Below, piece by piece: positions 11,833-21,567 of a stretch of 64,000 nt of DNA. Under the pieces are notes generated by a model. The model did not search any database. It was given only the letters and a program-made list of their open reading frames with translations, and had not been told where the DNA came from. A program made the position numbers and the translations under genes. The DNA is from Arctopsyche grandis. Its lineage: Eukaryota > Arthropoda > Insecta > Trichoptera > Hydropsychidae. The stretch spans positions 24,494,501-24,558,500 of the forward strand of contig NC_135358.1 of NCBI RefSeq assembly GCF_051622035.1, read 5' to 3'. Numbering within the stretch: the stretch's first letter is position 1; each line of letters starts with the position of its first letter.

Positions 11833-13261
11833 TTATCATAATGGGGTAACGAAATTGGGGAATATATTTGTTAAAATAAAATACATATGATTTAAAAAGG
11901 GTATAACATATTACAAATAAGTCACCATTTTTTGAGGTTTAGTAAAAAAAAAATAAAAAAACCCAATTTGGCCAAAATATGACGTTAGCCCTTTTGGGAT
12001 CACATTAATAAAAAAAGGATAAAAGAAAGGCGAAAGCTTTCGCGTTTGCAACAGCACAATGAATCGTTTTCGCAGATATGAAACCGATAAAGAATTTTAA
12101 CAAATTGCTCCGAAGAAAAATTGTATGTAGTCGATTATTCAAATCCTTTCCCGAGCAAAACTCTCCGATATTATTTAGTAAGCGTTCGATTTGAAAAGGT
12201 TTTTTTCGCTCCATTAATCCTGAAAAAAACCTTTTAAATTCGTTGAAAAAAGAGCTGATACATATCTATACACTTTTACTAGCCATGGGTTGGTCATAAA
12301 TCGGGGGTCCACGGAGTACGGCATGCAATCAATTTTTAAGAATCGATTCATTTAATTATAATATGAAATTTAATGTAAACAAGTCAAGTTGTTAAAAATG
12401 TTATACGAAGGACCATAAATATCTTATTATATCGAATTACGTCAAGCCTCGGTGCTCGTGAAATGCATATGGATTTCCATAAAGGAAAATACTTTGAATC
12501 ATCGTTTAAGTTCATGGAAGCCACGTTTGGAAATGCATGTCTCTATGTGTCACTAAAATTTTATTTAAATATTGCCATCAATTTATTAATATATACAATA
12601 GCTATATTAAAAAAATCACATCATTCTATCCAAGTTCGTAATGATTTATAAGGCAGTGGGACTATTCTTGAGACGTAAGATACACACAGTGTTAAATGCC
12701 TTCACCTTTTAAAACCTAATGAAAAACCTACCTATATAGGTACATGTGTATAAAGCGACGTGTTGAAAGTCCACAAATGACTGAACCGTGAAACTGAAAC
12801 CCTCGAATGTATGACAGCGGTCAAATGTGATAAGCGGTAAAGCAGATTAGGGGGGGGGGAGCAAAGAACAATAATATTGTATAAAAAAAGATATGTGTAT
12901 ATCATAAAATGCAGAAGAATGTAAATGTTAACGATGCCATGTTAGCGACTGTGGAAAATGAAAGTAACGATACGGAGAGATAGCCGGGATTAGGCTTATT
13001 TATCTCAACGCGTGCTCCATTAAGAAGTTCCCAGGGATGGTGTATGAATTCGGAGATTGCATTTTTTTTACGTAGGTTAGTAAATTTTTCCGAGGGAAAT
13101 AGCGTGTGTTTCGTACAGATTTATTAGTGAAATTTATAAGTTTAACGCAAAAATTTCGTGTGGCAAAAACACGCCACTTTATCCACCAAAGTGAATATTT
13201 TAAAATTTACATATTTCCCCATTCAAATTTATGTTTTCAGAATAAAAAAAAAAACCATTGA
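11833..13261. other. No gene seen
   Basis: AT-rich sequence with a G-run near 12851. Frames at 12005-12214 (reverse) and 12463-12651 (forward) have no recognisable motif or splice partner and are not called. Confidence 0.45.
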
Positions 13262-13400
13262 TCTATAAGACTGCTGTGACGCATTGGGGCAACCTGTCAG
13301 GTCACATCGGTCATTATTTTGTTATTATTATTATCTATCCATTTATATAATGTATTTATTATAATAGTAAATCAAATATAAATAAAATAAAACTATGCAA
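13262..13400 (+). mobile_element. LINE 3' tail
   Basis: GACGCATTGGGGCAACCTGT with an inverted ACCTGACAGG-type stem, followed by an A-rich tail ending AAATAAAATAAAA. The same signature recurs at 14310-14390 and 21490-21567. Confidence 0.55.
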
Positions 13401-13529
13401 TACATTTTGAACATATACAAAAATCAGCTTCAAGATCTAGCGAATTTTACAATACTTATATATACATTAGGTATATAAATTAATATATCTGATAAATATA
13501 TCTGATCTGGGAATAGTCTTCGAAAATAT

Positions 13530-14390
13530 GTAGTTTCAACATCCACATTGAGAATATCTGTGATAGGGCAACAAAAATCCTTGGATTCGTCATCCGTAAT
13601 TCGTCCGAACTAGGGCTCACTGCCATTCGTCTCTTATATTGTACATTAGTTCGCAGTGTGCTAGAGTTTGGCTCCATTATATGGTCTCCCTATCAACTTC
13701 GTTACTCTCCAATGTTGGAACGAGTTCAAAGGAAATTCCTTAGATTTTTATATCTGAAGACATTTGGATTTTATCCATATCTGTTCCCTAGTGCCTTTGT
13801 CTTGGGATCTTTGGGTTTCAACTCCCTGGCAAAGAGAAGAGATTTATTTCTTGGGAAACATTTCGTAAAATTACTTAGAGGAGAGATTCACAATCCCGCT
13901 ATCCTGGAGAAACTAAAATTCTGGGCCCCGGAAAATCATAGAGTTTTAAGAAAACATGATATATTTTTGCCAATTAGGGCTAAATCAAACGTGCTCATGA
14001 ACTCCCCCCTCTCGAGAGCTGTTCGACTCCTTAACTTACTGGCACATTAATTGGACCTCTTCGATGCCAGTTATGTTGAGTTGGTGGAACACATCCTAAA
14101 TAGCACGATATAAATTTTTCAATCTTATTTCTTTGTTTTTATTTTGTGTACATATTTCTTACTTGATTTTTATTATTTTTTATGATGTTTTTTTTTATTT
14201 ATAATTTTTATTATTTTTTTATGTTTTTTTTATTTATGATTTTTATTATTTTTTTATGATGTTTTTTTTGTAATTTTTATGATTTTTATTATTTGTATTA
14301 TAATCACATTGACGCTTTGGGGCAACTTGTCAAGTCTCTGTGGTATTGATTTTTTTTTTAAATAAAATAAAATTATAATATAAAATTTTG
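13530..14390 (+). pseudogene. 5'-truncated LINE: RT C-terminal fragment plus 3' UTR
   Basis: The open reading frame to 14050 encodes ICDRATKILGFVIRN followed by LEFGSIIWSPYQ and VQRKFLRFLYLK. This is the typical post-RT region of CR1/Jockey-like LINE ORF2 proteins. Nothing of the RT core or endonuclease precedes it, so the insertion is 5' truncated. The UTR ends near 14390 with the GGGGCAACTTGTCAAG hairpin signature and an AAATAAAATAAAA tail. It is a different family from the LINE at 7110-11280. Confidence 0.75.
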
Positions 14391-15329
14391 ATCCTTTCAA
14401 CAGATTTTTGTATACGATAGGCATATTCACGCTTTGAAATAAAATCCATATTATTCATATTATAAAAAGCCGAATAAATAAACCTATCCAAGAACAATGA
14501 AATAAATCGTCTGAATCAAACAAATTTAAATATAATATTGTATTGGAGTCTTTTGAGAAGCTGCGATAACAAAATAAGATTTTAAAACGCCCGTATTTTA
14601 TTTAAAGCGGAAATTATATTTATAAAGAAAAGTTCGCGGGTTTAAATTTGGTTGAGAATCTCTCAGCATTACAATTTCAAAGCATCAAATTCCATTTTAA
14701 ATGCTAAATTATGAAAAGTTTCATAATTTAGCATTTTCAGTTTCAAAACTATTTTAGATAATAGGTAGAATTCAAAGCAAACATTTAAAAGAAAGTTTTG
14801 AAAATTGAAGAAATCGGATTTTTCCCAACTATGTAGTTGGCATTTCATGGACATTCCAAAATTTAGTACTACACAGTATAACTCTTTCGAGCACGTGGAA
14901 CAATAAATTATTAGTTTATTGGCAAAATGACAATGGCATTATAGCATGGGGGTCTTTCGTTCGATAACAACACAGTCCAAAGACGAAAGAGCGATTTCGT
15001 ATAATGGCGAAATGATTCATTGCGGCTGAAAAAAGTTTTTTGAAATAATTTCCCCCTCGGTAACCGTCGGCTATAAATGTGCAGAATTAAGTAGAAAAGG
15101 GCTATTAGCGAAAACGGAGAGGGACCGACTGCCTTTTTTTCGGGACTTGATTCGCATCGTTCGCAGAAAACAACCAGGGTGGGGTATGAGGAGACTTAAC
15201 GAGGAACTGTCATCTTCACCCAGTCGCAGACTTCGGCGGCCATTTGTCTTCATTTCGTGGTCGACTTATGCTAGATTTGGATTGCGCATTTCAACTAGAT
15301 GAGAATTTTCAGAATTGCCAACTTAGGCA
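14391..15329. other. No gene seen
   Basis: A short inverted pair ATGCTAAATTATGAAA/TTTCATAATTTAGCAT lies at about 14700-14735. The GC-richer stretch 15050-15250 has a 60-codon reverse frame without known motifs and without clear splice context. Confidence 0.4.
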
Positions 15330-15605
15330 CGTTTTTAACCATGCAAACAGTTTCCTGCAACCAAAAATACTTTGAACAGAGTGGTCACGGGTTCAAATCC
15401 CAGTGGTTTCTGCTGGCCAGACCTTGGATTTGTGACTCCAGGTCGATCGTTTCCTATCAGTTTGCCAATTTATCTGATTTTCATTGAAACGGTTCCAACA
15501 AATTGGTAACCTTACTAGTTTTTTTTACTACTAGTTTTCAGCAATCCCGAATTTCACTGAATTATATAAAATGCTGCAAATTTACAAATTTGACAATAAA
15601 TGTGA
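15330..15605 (+). repeat. Candidate tRNA-derived SINE
   Basis: GGGTTCAAATCCC at 15389-15401 is a good RNA polymerase III B box flanked by TCAC/AGTGG as in a T arm. A convincing A box is not seen. The 3' part (CTGAATT...AATGCTGCAAATTTAC) is repeated at 20957-21010, directly beyond the gypsy element, so two tandem copies of this segment flanked the insertion site. Confidence 0.4.
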
Positions 15606-15631
15606 ATTGATATATATATATATATATATAT

Positions 15632-15992
15632 TGTAACGTATACTAAACAGAGCCGCCGAGTAACTGCGATCGGATTAAGACGGGTAGACGTCTTGAGAGA
15701 CCGTGAGACCGGTGTAAGTGGTTTTAGGGATTAGCGACAAGCGAAGTGCATGAAAGCTAAACAATGAGTGCACTTCTCATACCGTGGGAATACATATCCG
15801 AATACGTGACTATACTGTAGGTAAACAGATTAGACGTCCTGAGAGATCTACCCCTTATAAGGCGGTACGTAGGCGATATCAGGTCATTCTGGACTTAACA
15901 CTAGCAATACGTGTAACTCCTTAATCATCAATAAATGCTGTGAAACGACTGTTGGCTTTTGACTTGGATCCTCCACCCACCCTTACGCAACA
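15632..15992 (+). repeat. 5' LTR of gypsy element
   Basis: TGTAACGTATAC...TACGCAACA. It contains CCCCTTATAAGG near 15851, a plausible TATA region, and AATAAA near 15930 as poly(A) signal, so U3-R-U5 can be laid out. Confidence 0.95.
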
Positions 15993-15993
15993 C

Positions 15994-16011
15994 TGGTCGT
16001 CAGAAGTGGGA
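15994..16011 (+). promoter_or_regulatory. Primer binding site
   Basis: TGGTCGTCAGAAGTGGGA begins one base after the LTR. It starts with the TGG expected for pairing with a tRNA CCA end. The tRNA was not identified. Confidence 0.6.
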
Positions 16012-16017
16012 TCCAAG

Positions 16018-17049
16018 ATGAGCAGAGCAACAAGAGCAACAAGAAGACAGAAGTCGCCAGCAATCGAAGAGTTTTCACAACGGAGTCAAGCCAAGGAGTT
16101 GGAGGAGAGACTTCGGGCCATGGAGGAGAAAATGGCAGCGCTTCCGAGTTCGCAAGATCCAAAAATGCAGTTTTCACTGCAACGTGACTCAATTTTGGTT
16201 AATGAGTCAAATTCATCACCACGACCGGTAGCAGTCGAAGACAGACGATATCCAGGAGCATTACCAGAGTTCCCGACATTTGATGGAACTGGGTCATGGG
16301 AAGAGTTCCTGGCGCGCTTTCGATTCACGGCACGACTACATGGCGCGACGGACCTGTCAATGAGGCTGTGTGCGGCGATGCGTGGCGCGGCCATGAATTA
16401 CGTTTGCCGCCTTCCAGAAAGAATCCAATTGGAATCTGAGAAATTGGTGTCGAGACTCGCGGTGCGATATGGAAGCAAAACATCGGTATACCAGCACTTC
16501 GAAAAGGCCAGCACGAGAAAGTGGCGTCCCGAAGCAGGAGAGTCACTAACAGCCCACATGGATGCCATTACAGAACACGTGGAGCTAAGCTTCGCAGGGG
16601 TTGCCGCACCAGAAGCTCTTGAGCGAGTAATAACCTGCATGTTTGTAAACAGCATCATGCAAGCTGACGTGAAGGCAGCCGTAGCCAGGCTATGCCCCAC
16701 TACGAGCCTTCCTGAAGTTGTGAAGGTGGCAGAGGCAGTGTACGAAGCCACGAAGTTCTCGTGTGAAAACGGGAAGACACTTGCGTGCGATGAAAGTAAA
16801 AAGCTGCGGCCGCACAGACTGGAAACATCAGAAGATGCAATACCCAAAAGGCAGTACGAGAACAGATATAAACAGCGACCGGAGGTGAGGTGTTTTAAGT
16901 GCAATAAAGCGGGGCATATCAGCCGTTTCTGCCGAAAAAATTCCTCAGTTCGGATCTTAGACGACGCCAGCAGCACGTCATCGGGAAACGAGAACGGGTC
17001 GCCAGACCGCGGGTCCTGTCGATCGCAAACAAAAAAGAGCTCGCATTAA
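16018..17049 (+). CDS. Gag polyprotein of gypsy element
   Basis: 343 residues from the first ATG after the primer site (MSRATRATRRQK); the frame extends upstream into the LTR but without ATG. A coiled-coil-like segment (about residues 20-45) is followed by a capsid-like region containing FDGTGSWEEFLARF, then a CCHC knuckle CFKCNKAGHISRFC near residue 293. The stop is TAA at 17047. The heptamer A AAA AAG at 17031-17037 is in the gag frame, ten bases before the stop, and is a classical minus-one slippery site leading into the protease frame. Confidence 0.9.
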   Translation: MSRATRATRRQKSPAIEEFSQRSQAKELEERLRAMEEKMAALPSSQDPKMQFSLQRDSILVNESNSSPRPVAVEDRRYPGALPEFPTFDGTGSWEEFLARFRFTARLHGATDLSMRLCAAMRGAAMNYVCRLPERIQLESEKLVSRLAVRYGSKTSVYQHFEKASTRKWRPEAGESLTAHMDAITEHVELSFAGVAAPEALERVITCMFVNSIMQADVKAAVARLCPTTSLPEVVKVAEAVYEATKFSCENGKTLACDESKKLRPHRLETSEDAIPKRQYENRYKQRPEVRCFKCNKAGHISRFCRKNSSVRILDDASSTSSGNENGSPDRGSCRSQTKKSSH

Positions 17050-17087
17050 AATCCGTCCGTACATTTGATATCGGACGATCCCTGTAA

Positions 17088-17648
17088 GTCGACGGAAAAA
17101 TCGGGGGAGTTTCGTGTCGAATGGTTATCGACAGTGGAGCACAGGTCACAGTAATTAGGAGGGACATTTTTGCCCGAATTCCCCGTTCTCGATATGAGAA
17201 AAGGATCGGCCGACAGTCCTTGCGGATGGCATCGAAGGCGCGTCTTCCGACTACAGAGTGGGTGAACCTCGATATAGAATTCGAGGGGAAGACCGTCAAG
17301 TGGACGGTAGCGGTCGCAGATATAGAAGATGAAGTCCTACTGAGTTTGGGATTCTTGTCCCATGTGGGGGTAGTTTTGTCGTTGTCCCCGAAAAAGGCCA
17401 CGATATCTGTGAGAAGAGCCACCACCGAGAACAGGTCACATCCCAAGTTGACCACGGAAAAGGGGAGACACAGACATCAGTCTAAACACAGCTCATCCAA
17501 AAATCGCAGTACTGATGCAGACTCCAACAAAAGAACTTTCGGAAGAATCTTTAGAGAAGGTGGAAAGAATGCTACGCAAGAATGCAACGGCATTCGCCCG
17601 AAACAAGGACGACCACGGCCGTACTACGAGAGCCGTGCACTCTATTAA
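17088..17648 (+). pseudogene. Pol: protease segment (interrupted)
   Basis: Frame minus-one to gag. The aspartic protease active site DSGAQ is at 17127-17141, with hydrophobic VTVI after it and a later LLSLGFL (ILG-type) motif. A TAA at 17085-17087 lies in this frame between the slippery heptamer and the protease. After about 17450 the protein-like reading moves to the next frame (+1), where RT continues; the tail of this ORF to 17648 is out-of-frame noise. The stop and frame change together suggest a defective copy, or sequence errors. Confidence 0.7.
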
Positions 17649-20313
17649 CGTGGGAGACGCAAAACCAATTAAACAGGCACCGAGAAGAACACCGCTAGCC
17701 AAGAAACGAGAGGTCAGACAGTTGATTGACGATCTGCTTCAGCGAGGCGTCATCGAACCGGCTTCCAGCCCATGGGCATCCCCAATTGTGTTAGTGGGGA
17801 AGAAAGATGGATCTTCACGCCTCTGCATCGACTATCGACGTTTGAACGCGGTCACCAAATTGGATTCCCATCCCATTCCTCGGATAGACGACACGTTAGA
17901 TCGACTGGCTGGAGCACAATATTTCAGTACGCTGGACTTACAGAGCGGTTATTGGCAGGTACCCGTAGCCACGAAGGATCGGGAAAAGACAGCATTCGCC
18001 ACGGAATTTGGGTTGTTCCAGTTTAAAGTGATGCCATTTGGGCTATGTAATGCACCGGCAACATTTGTGCGACTGATGGAACAAGTCGTTGGGGACATGC
18101 AAGACCATGTATTGGTGTATTTAGACGATATCATCATACATAGCCGAACGTTCGAAGAACACATGGAACAGTTGGAACAAGTCTTGCAGCGAATGCGAGC
18201 AGCTGGCCTAAAACTAAACGCTGACAAGTGCCAACTATTGAATCGAGAAGTTGACTTCTTGGGGCACCGAGTATCAGCCGATGGAATCACAACCAATCCA
18301 AAGAAAATACAGGATGTAAAGGATTGGGAAGTCCCACGTACGAAGAAACAAGTGCGGAGCTTTGTAGGACTCTGTACATATTACCGACGTTTCGTACAAA
18401 ACTTCGCGAAGATTGCCAAACCACTACATAGATTGACAGAGAAGGAGCGTAAGTTCGAGTGGACGCCAGAATGTCAAAAAGCGTTCGAGCAGTTAAAAGA
18501 GGCGCTGATTACAGCTCCGGTAATGACACATCCACGGCCCAACGATCATTTCATCCTCGACACAGATGCGAGTCAACACAGCATTGGAGCGGTGTTGTCC
18601 CAACGGCAAGACGGAGAGGAACGAGTGATTGCATACTTCAGCAGAACCATGAACAAAGCAGAACGGAACTATTGCGTAACCCGAAAGGAATTACTAGCTA
18701 TTGTAAAAGCTGTACAGCAGTTCCATCATTACTTGGCGGGTACGAAATTCACACTGAGGACCGACCATTCTGCGTTAACGTGGCTGAAAGAATTCAAACA
18801 CCCGGAAGGTCAACTCGCTAGGTGGCTGGAGATACTGGGCCAATATAACCCAGATATAATTCATCGGCCCGGAAGGAAGCACGGAAATGCGGACGCGTTG
18901 TCACGAAGACCGTGTCAGACGGATTGCCCAAAATGCTCGCGACTGGAGGAGCTGGATAAAGAAGCGGAAATAATAGACTCAGATACCTGTGTAGCTCTAG
19001 TGGGAATTCAGCCGGAAGTTATAAACGACGCCACCATTCAGAAAATTATTGATTGGAAACGAACTGAACAGCGACCAGCGTGGGAAGCAGTATCCTTAGA
19101 AGAGCCGGAAGTGAAAGTTCTCTGGGCCCAGTGGGACTCTTTAACGGTAGAAGAAAACAAATTGTACCGCAAGTGGGAGAGTACAACTGGAAGTAGACAG
19201 GTACGACAACAGGTTGTACCAAAAGAGTGCGTGACGGACATCTTAAAAGAATTCCATAGCTCACCAACGGGGGGACATTTTGGAATGAACAAAACTCTTA
19301 AAAACATACGTCAACGGTATTATTGGCCGACGTGTCGCATCGACGTAATTCGCTGGTGTGAAAATTGTGCAGTGTGTGCAGCCCACAACGGTCCACAGCG
19401 GAAAAACAGAGGAGCGCTACGACAGTACATTTCCGGGGCACCATTAGAAAGAATGGCGGTTGACATCCTTGGGCCACTGCCAAAAACGGAAAGTGGAAAC
19501 CGCTATATCCTCGTCGCTATGGACTATTTCACAAAATGGCCAGAGGCGATTCCTATTCCCAACCAAGAAGCGGAGACGGTGGCCGAGGTGCTGGTCCACC
19601 AAGTGTTTACAAGACTAGGAGTGCCAAATGAACTACACTCAGACCAGGGTCGAAATTTTGAGTCCAAATTATTCCGACAGGCACTAGAAATCATGGGGAT
19701 CCGAAAAACAAGAACCACTCCATATAGACCACAGTCCGATGGCATGGTGGAACGATTGAATCGGACACTACTGGCCCACCTTACGAAATTCGTGGCAGAC
19801 CGACAAAAAGACTGGGACAAGTTCGTTCCGCACTTCCTGATGGCGTATCGAGCTGCGCAACATGATGCCACTGGAACATCCCCAGCGGCACTATTATACG
19901 GCCGAGAATTGAGAATGCCCGCAGAACTACTATATGGAGGGCCCCCTCCCGACCATGGACCACGGGACCCACACCAGTACACCACACAACTGGTGGAACG
20001 AATGTCTGAGAGCCACCGTTTCGCTCGCGCCCATCTTCGAATACAACACGACCGAATGAAGGCGCGCTACGACATCCGCGCAACAGAGTCCCGATACGAA
20101 GAAGAAGAGCGAGTGTGGTTATACAACCCTGCTAAGCACGTGGGCCTATCACCAAAGCTTCAGTCGTTCTGGGAGGGACCGTACCGGATTGTGAAACGGA
20201 TCAGCGATGTCGTTTATCGCATCAAGAGGGAATTTGGAAACGCAACACGCTGCATGGTAGTGCATCTGGACCGTTTAGCGCGTTATCGAGTCACCCCCTC
20301 GGAAAAAGACTGA
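17452..20313 (+). CDS. Pol: reverse transcriptase-RNase H-integrase
   Basis: Open from 17452; first ATG at 17515 (932 residues from there). RT motifs in order: SPWASPIVLVGKKDG, CIDYRRLN, TLDLQSGYWQ, FGLCNAPATF, catalytic YLDD (YLDDIIIHS), then LGHRVS. RNase H: DTDASQHSIGAVLSQ, TRKELLAIV, TDHSALTWL, NADALSRRP. Integrase: HHCC zinc domain (HSSPTGGHFG...CENCAVC), DDE core with DILGP, SDQGRNFES and YRPQSDGMVERLNR, and a GPY/F-like EGPYRIVKR module near the end. No chromodomain is recognised. The gag frame equals this frame, the protease frame does not. Confidence 0.93.
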   Translation, partial: PRKRGDTDISLNTAHPKIAVLMQTPTKELSEESLEKVERMLRKNATAFARNKDDHGRTTRAVHSINVGDAKPIKQAPRRTPLAKKREVRQLIDDLLQRGVIEPASSPWASPIVLVGKKDGSSRLCIDYRRLNAVTKLDSHPIPRIDDTLDRLAGAQYFSTLDLQSGYWQVPVATKDREKTAFATEFGLFQFKVMPFGLCNAPATFVRLMEQVVGDMQDHVLVYLDDIIIHSRTFEEHMEQLEQVLQRMRAAGLKLNADKCQLLNREVDFLGHRVSADGITTNPKKIQDVKDWEVPRTKKQVRSFVGLCTYYRRFVQNFAKIAKPLHRLTEKERKFEWTPECQKAFEQLKEALITAPVMTHPRPNDHFILDTDASQHSIGAVLSQRQDGEERVIAYFSRTMNKAERNYCVTRKELLAIVKAVQQFHHYLAGTKFTLRTDHSALTWLKEFKHPEGQLARWLEILGQYNPDIIHRPGRKHGNADALSRRPCQTDCPKCSRLEELDKEAEIIDSDTCVALVGIQPEVINDATIQKIIDWKRTEQRPAWEAVSLEEPEVKVLWAQWDSLTVEENKLYRKWESTTGSRQVRQQVVPKECVTDILKEFHSSPTGGHFGMNKTLKNIRQRYYWPTCRIDVIRWCENCAVCAAHNGPQRKNRGALRQYISGAPLERMAVDILGPLPKTESGNRYILVAMDYFTKWPEAIPIPNQEAETVAEVLVHQVFTRLGVPNELHSDQGRNFESKLFRQALEIMGIRKTRTTPYRPQSDGMVERLNRTLLAHLTKFVADRQKDWDKFVPHFLMAYRAAQHDATGTSPAALLYGRELRMPAELLYGGPPPDHGPRDPHQYTTQLVERMSESHRFARAHLRIQHDRMKARYDIRATESRYEEEERVWLYNPAKHVGLSPKLQSFWEGPYRIVKRISDVVYRIKREFGNATRCMVVHLDRLARYRVTPSEKD

Positions 20314-20575
20314 TGGAAACGGGGGAATTAATTTTCAATCTCTTTTGTGTACTTATAATTTAAATTTATGTAATTGTTTCCAATGTAAAGGTGACGTAAT
20401 TGAAGTGTAACGAAAGTTTAATGTAATTGTCTCCATTGTAACGACGCGCTAATGTATTCACTGTAAAGATAACGGCTGTAATTTTAAATGTAACTGTGAC
20501 TGATATCAGATATAAATGTAACTACTACGGTAGATTTATCAATTAGGATTTGTTGGTCAATCGGGACGATTTGAC

Positions 20576-20590
20576 CTAAGTGGGGGGCAA
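20576..20590 (+). promoter_or_regulatory. Polypurine tract
   Basis: AAGTGGGGGGCAA directly before the 3' LTR, the expected plus-strand primer. Confidence 0.7.
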
Positions 20591-20951
20591 TGTAACGTAT
20601 ACTAAACAGAGCCGCCGAGTAACTGCGATCGGATTAAGACGAGTAGACGTCTTGAGAGACCGTGAGACCGGTGTAAGTGGTTTTAGGGATTAGCGACAAG
20701 CGAAGTGCATGAAAGCTAAACAATGAGTGCACTTCTCATACCGTGGGAATACATATCCGAATACGTGACTATACTGTAGGTAAACAGATTAGACGTCCTG
20801 AGAGATCTACCCCTTATAAGGCGGTACGTAGGCGATATCAGGTCATTCTGGACTTAACACTAGCAATACGTGTAACTCCTTAATCATCAATAAATGCTGT
20901 GAAACGACTGTTGGCTTTTGACTTGGATCCTCCACCCACCCTTACGCAACA
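20591..20951 (+). repeat. 3' LTR of gypsy element
   Basis: Same length as the 5' LTR. By eye one substitution separates them over 361 bp (GAGTAGACG here, GGGTAGACG in the 5' LTR). Confidence 0.95.
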
Positions 20952-21038
20952 ATATATTTACTGAATTTCGCTGAATTGTTTAAAAATGCTGCAAATTTAC
21001 AAATTTGACCCTAGATGTCTTTGTGGATATTAATTGAT

Positions 21039-21092
21039 CGGCGTATGTTACAGTATTATATTTACTTTATATAATACTGTAACATACGCCGC
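21039..21092. repeat. Near-perfect palindrome at LTR start
   Basis: CGGCGTATGTTACAGTATTA (21039-21058) is followed after a short spacer by its complement at 21072-21091. The right arm is the first bases of the LTR below plus its target duplication; the left arm is an inverted copy of them. Confidence 0.85.
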
Positions 21093-21453
21093 CAATCGGA
21101 TTAGGTCGAGCAGCATCCCTGAGACTGTGCGACCGTTATAATTGGTTCCGAGGATTATCTCCATGCTTAAGAGCATTCGGCTAGCAAAGGAAACTGCCGA
21201 ATGAACTAAGTGGTCAGCACGGTTTCCCGTTAGAGTGGCGTGGGACTGCATATCTAGTACGTGACTATAACAATAGGTAAACAAACCGGACGTCGAAGAT
21301 GCCCTGAGCGACCTGTCCTTTATAAGGAGGTACTTAGACCATAGCAAGAGATTCTGGACGGATCACTGGCGATGCGTGTATCTCCTGAATCACCAATAAA
21401 TGCTGTGAAGCCACGTTGGCCTTTTATTTGGATCCTCCACCCCCTACGTAATA
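21078..21453 (+). mobile_element. Solo LTR related to the gypsy element
   Basis: TGTAACATACGCCGCC...CCCCCTACGTAATA with ATAC directly on both sides (21074-21077 and 21454-21457). Internal blocks match the 15632 LTR in order (GATTAG, GTGACTATA, GGTAAACA, CCTTTATAAGG, AATAAATGCTGTGAA, GGATCCTCCACCC) but with many substitutions, so it is an older relative. Confidence 0.85.
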
Positions 21454-21479
21454 ATACTAATAATATTTGTATCAAATGT

Positions 21480-21567
21480 ACAATGTTTCTGGCCAAGAAT
21501 GCGCATTGGGGTTACCTGTTAGGTTTTCCTGGTATAAATTAAAGATAAAATAAAATAAATAAAAGTA
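21480..21567 (+). mobile_element. LINE 3' tail
   Basis: GCGCATTGGGGTTACCTGTT hairpin signature and an AAATAAAATAAATAAA tail, as at 13262 and 14310. Confidence 0.5.

Larger units (their letters stand above)
15628..20955 (+). mobile_element. Young Ty3/gypsy LTR retrotransposon
   Basis: Two 361-bp LTRs (15632-15992 and 20591-20951) with one visible mismatch (G/A near 15683), flanked by ATAT on both sides as a 4-bp target duplication (inside a TA-rich run, so not unique). The order gag, protease, RT, RNase H, integrase is the Ty3/gypsy order. No env frame follows integrase. Despite the near-identical LTRs, the pol region has a stop before protease and a frame change after it. Confidence 0.95.

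Noticed and set aside
15381..15410. A tRNA gene at the GGGTTCAAATCCC B box
   Set aside because: No acceptor stem, D arm or anticodon arm can be placed at the right distances; a SINE is more likely.
20314..20590. An env gene after gypsy integrase
   Set aside because: Only 277 bp lie between the integrase stop and the 3' LTR, with no open frame of useful length.
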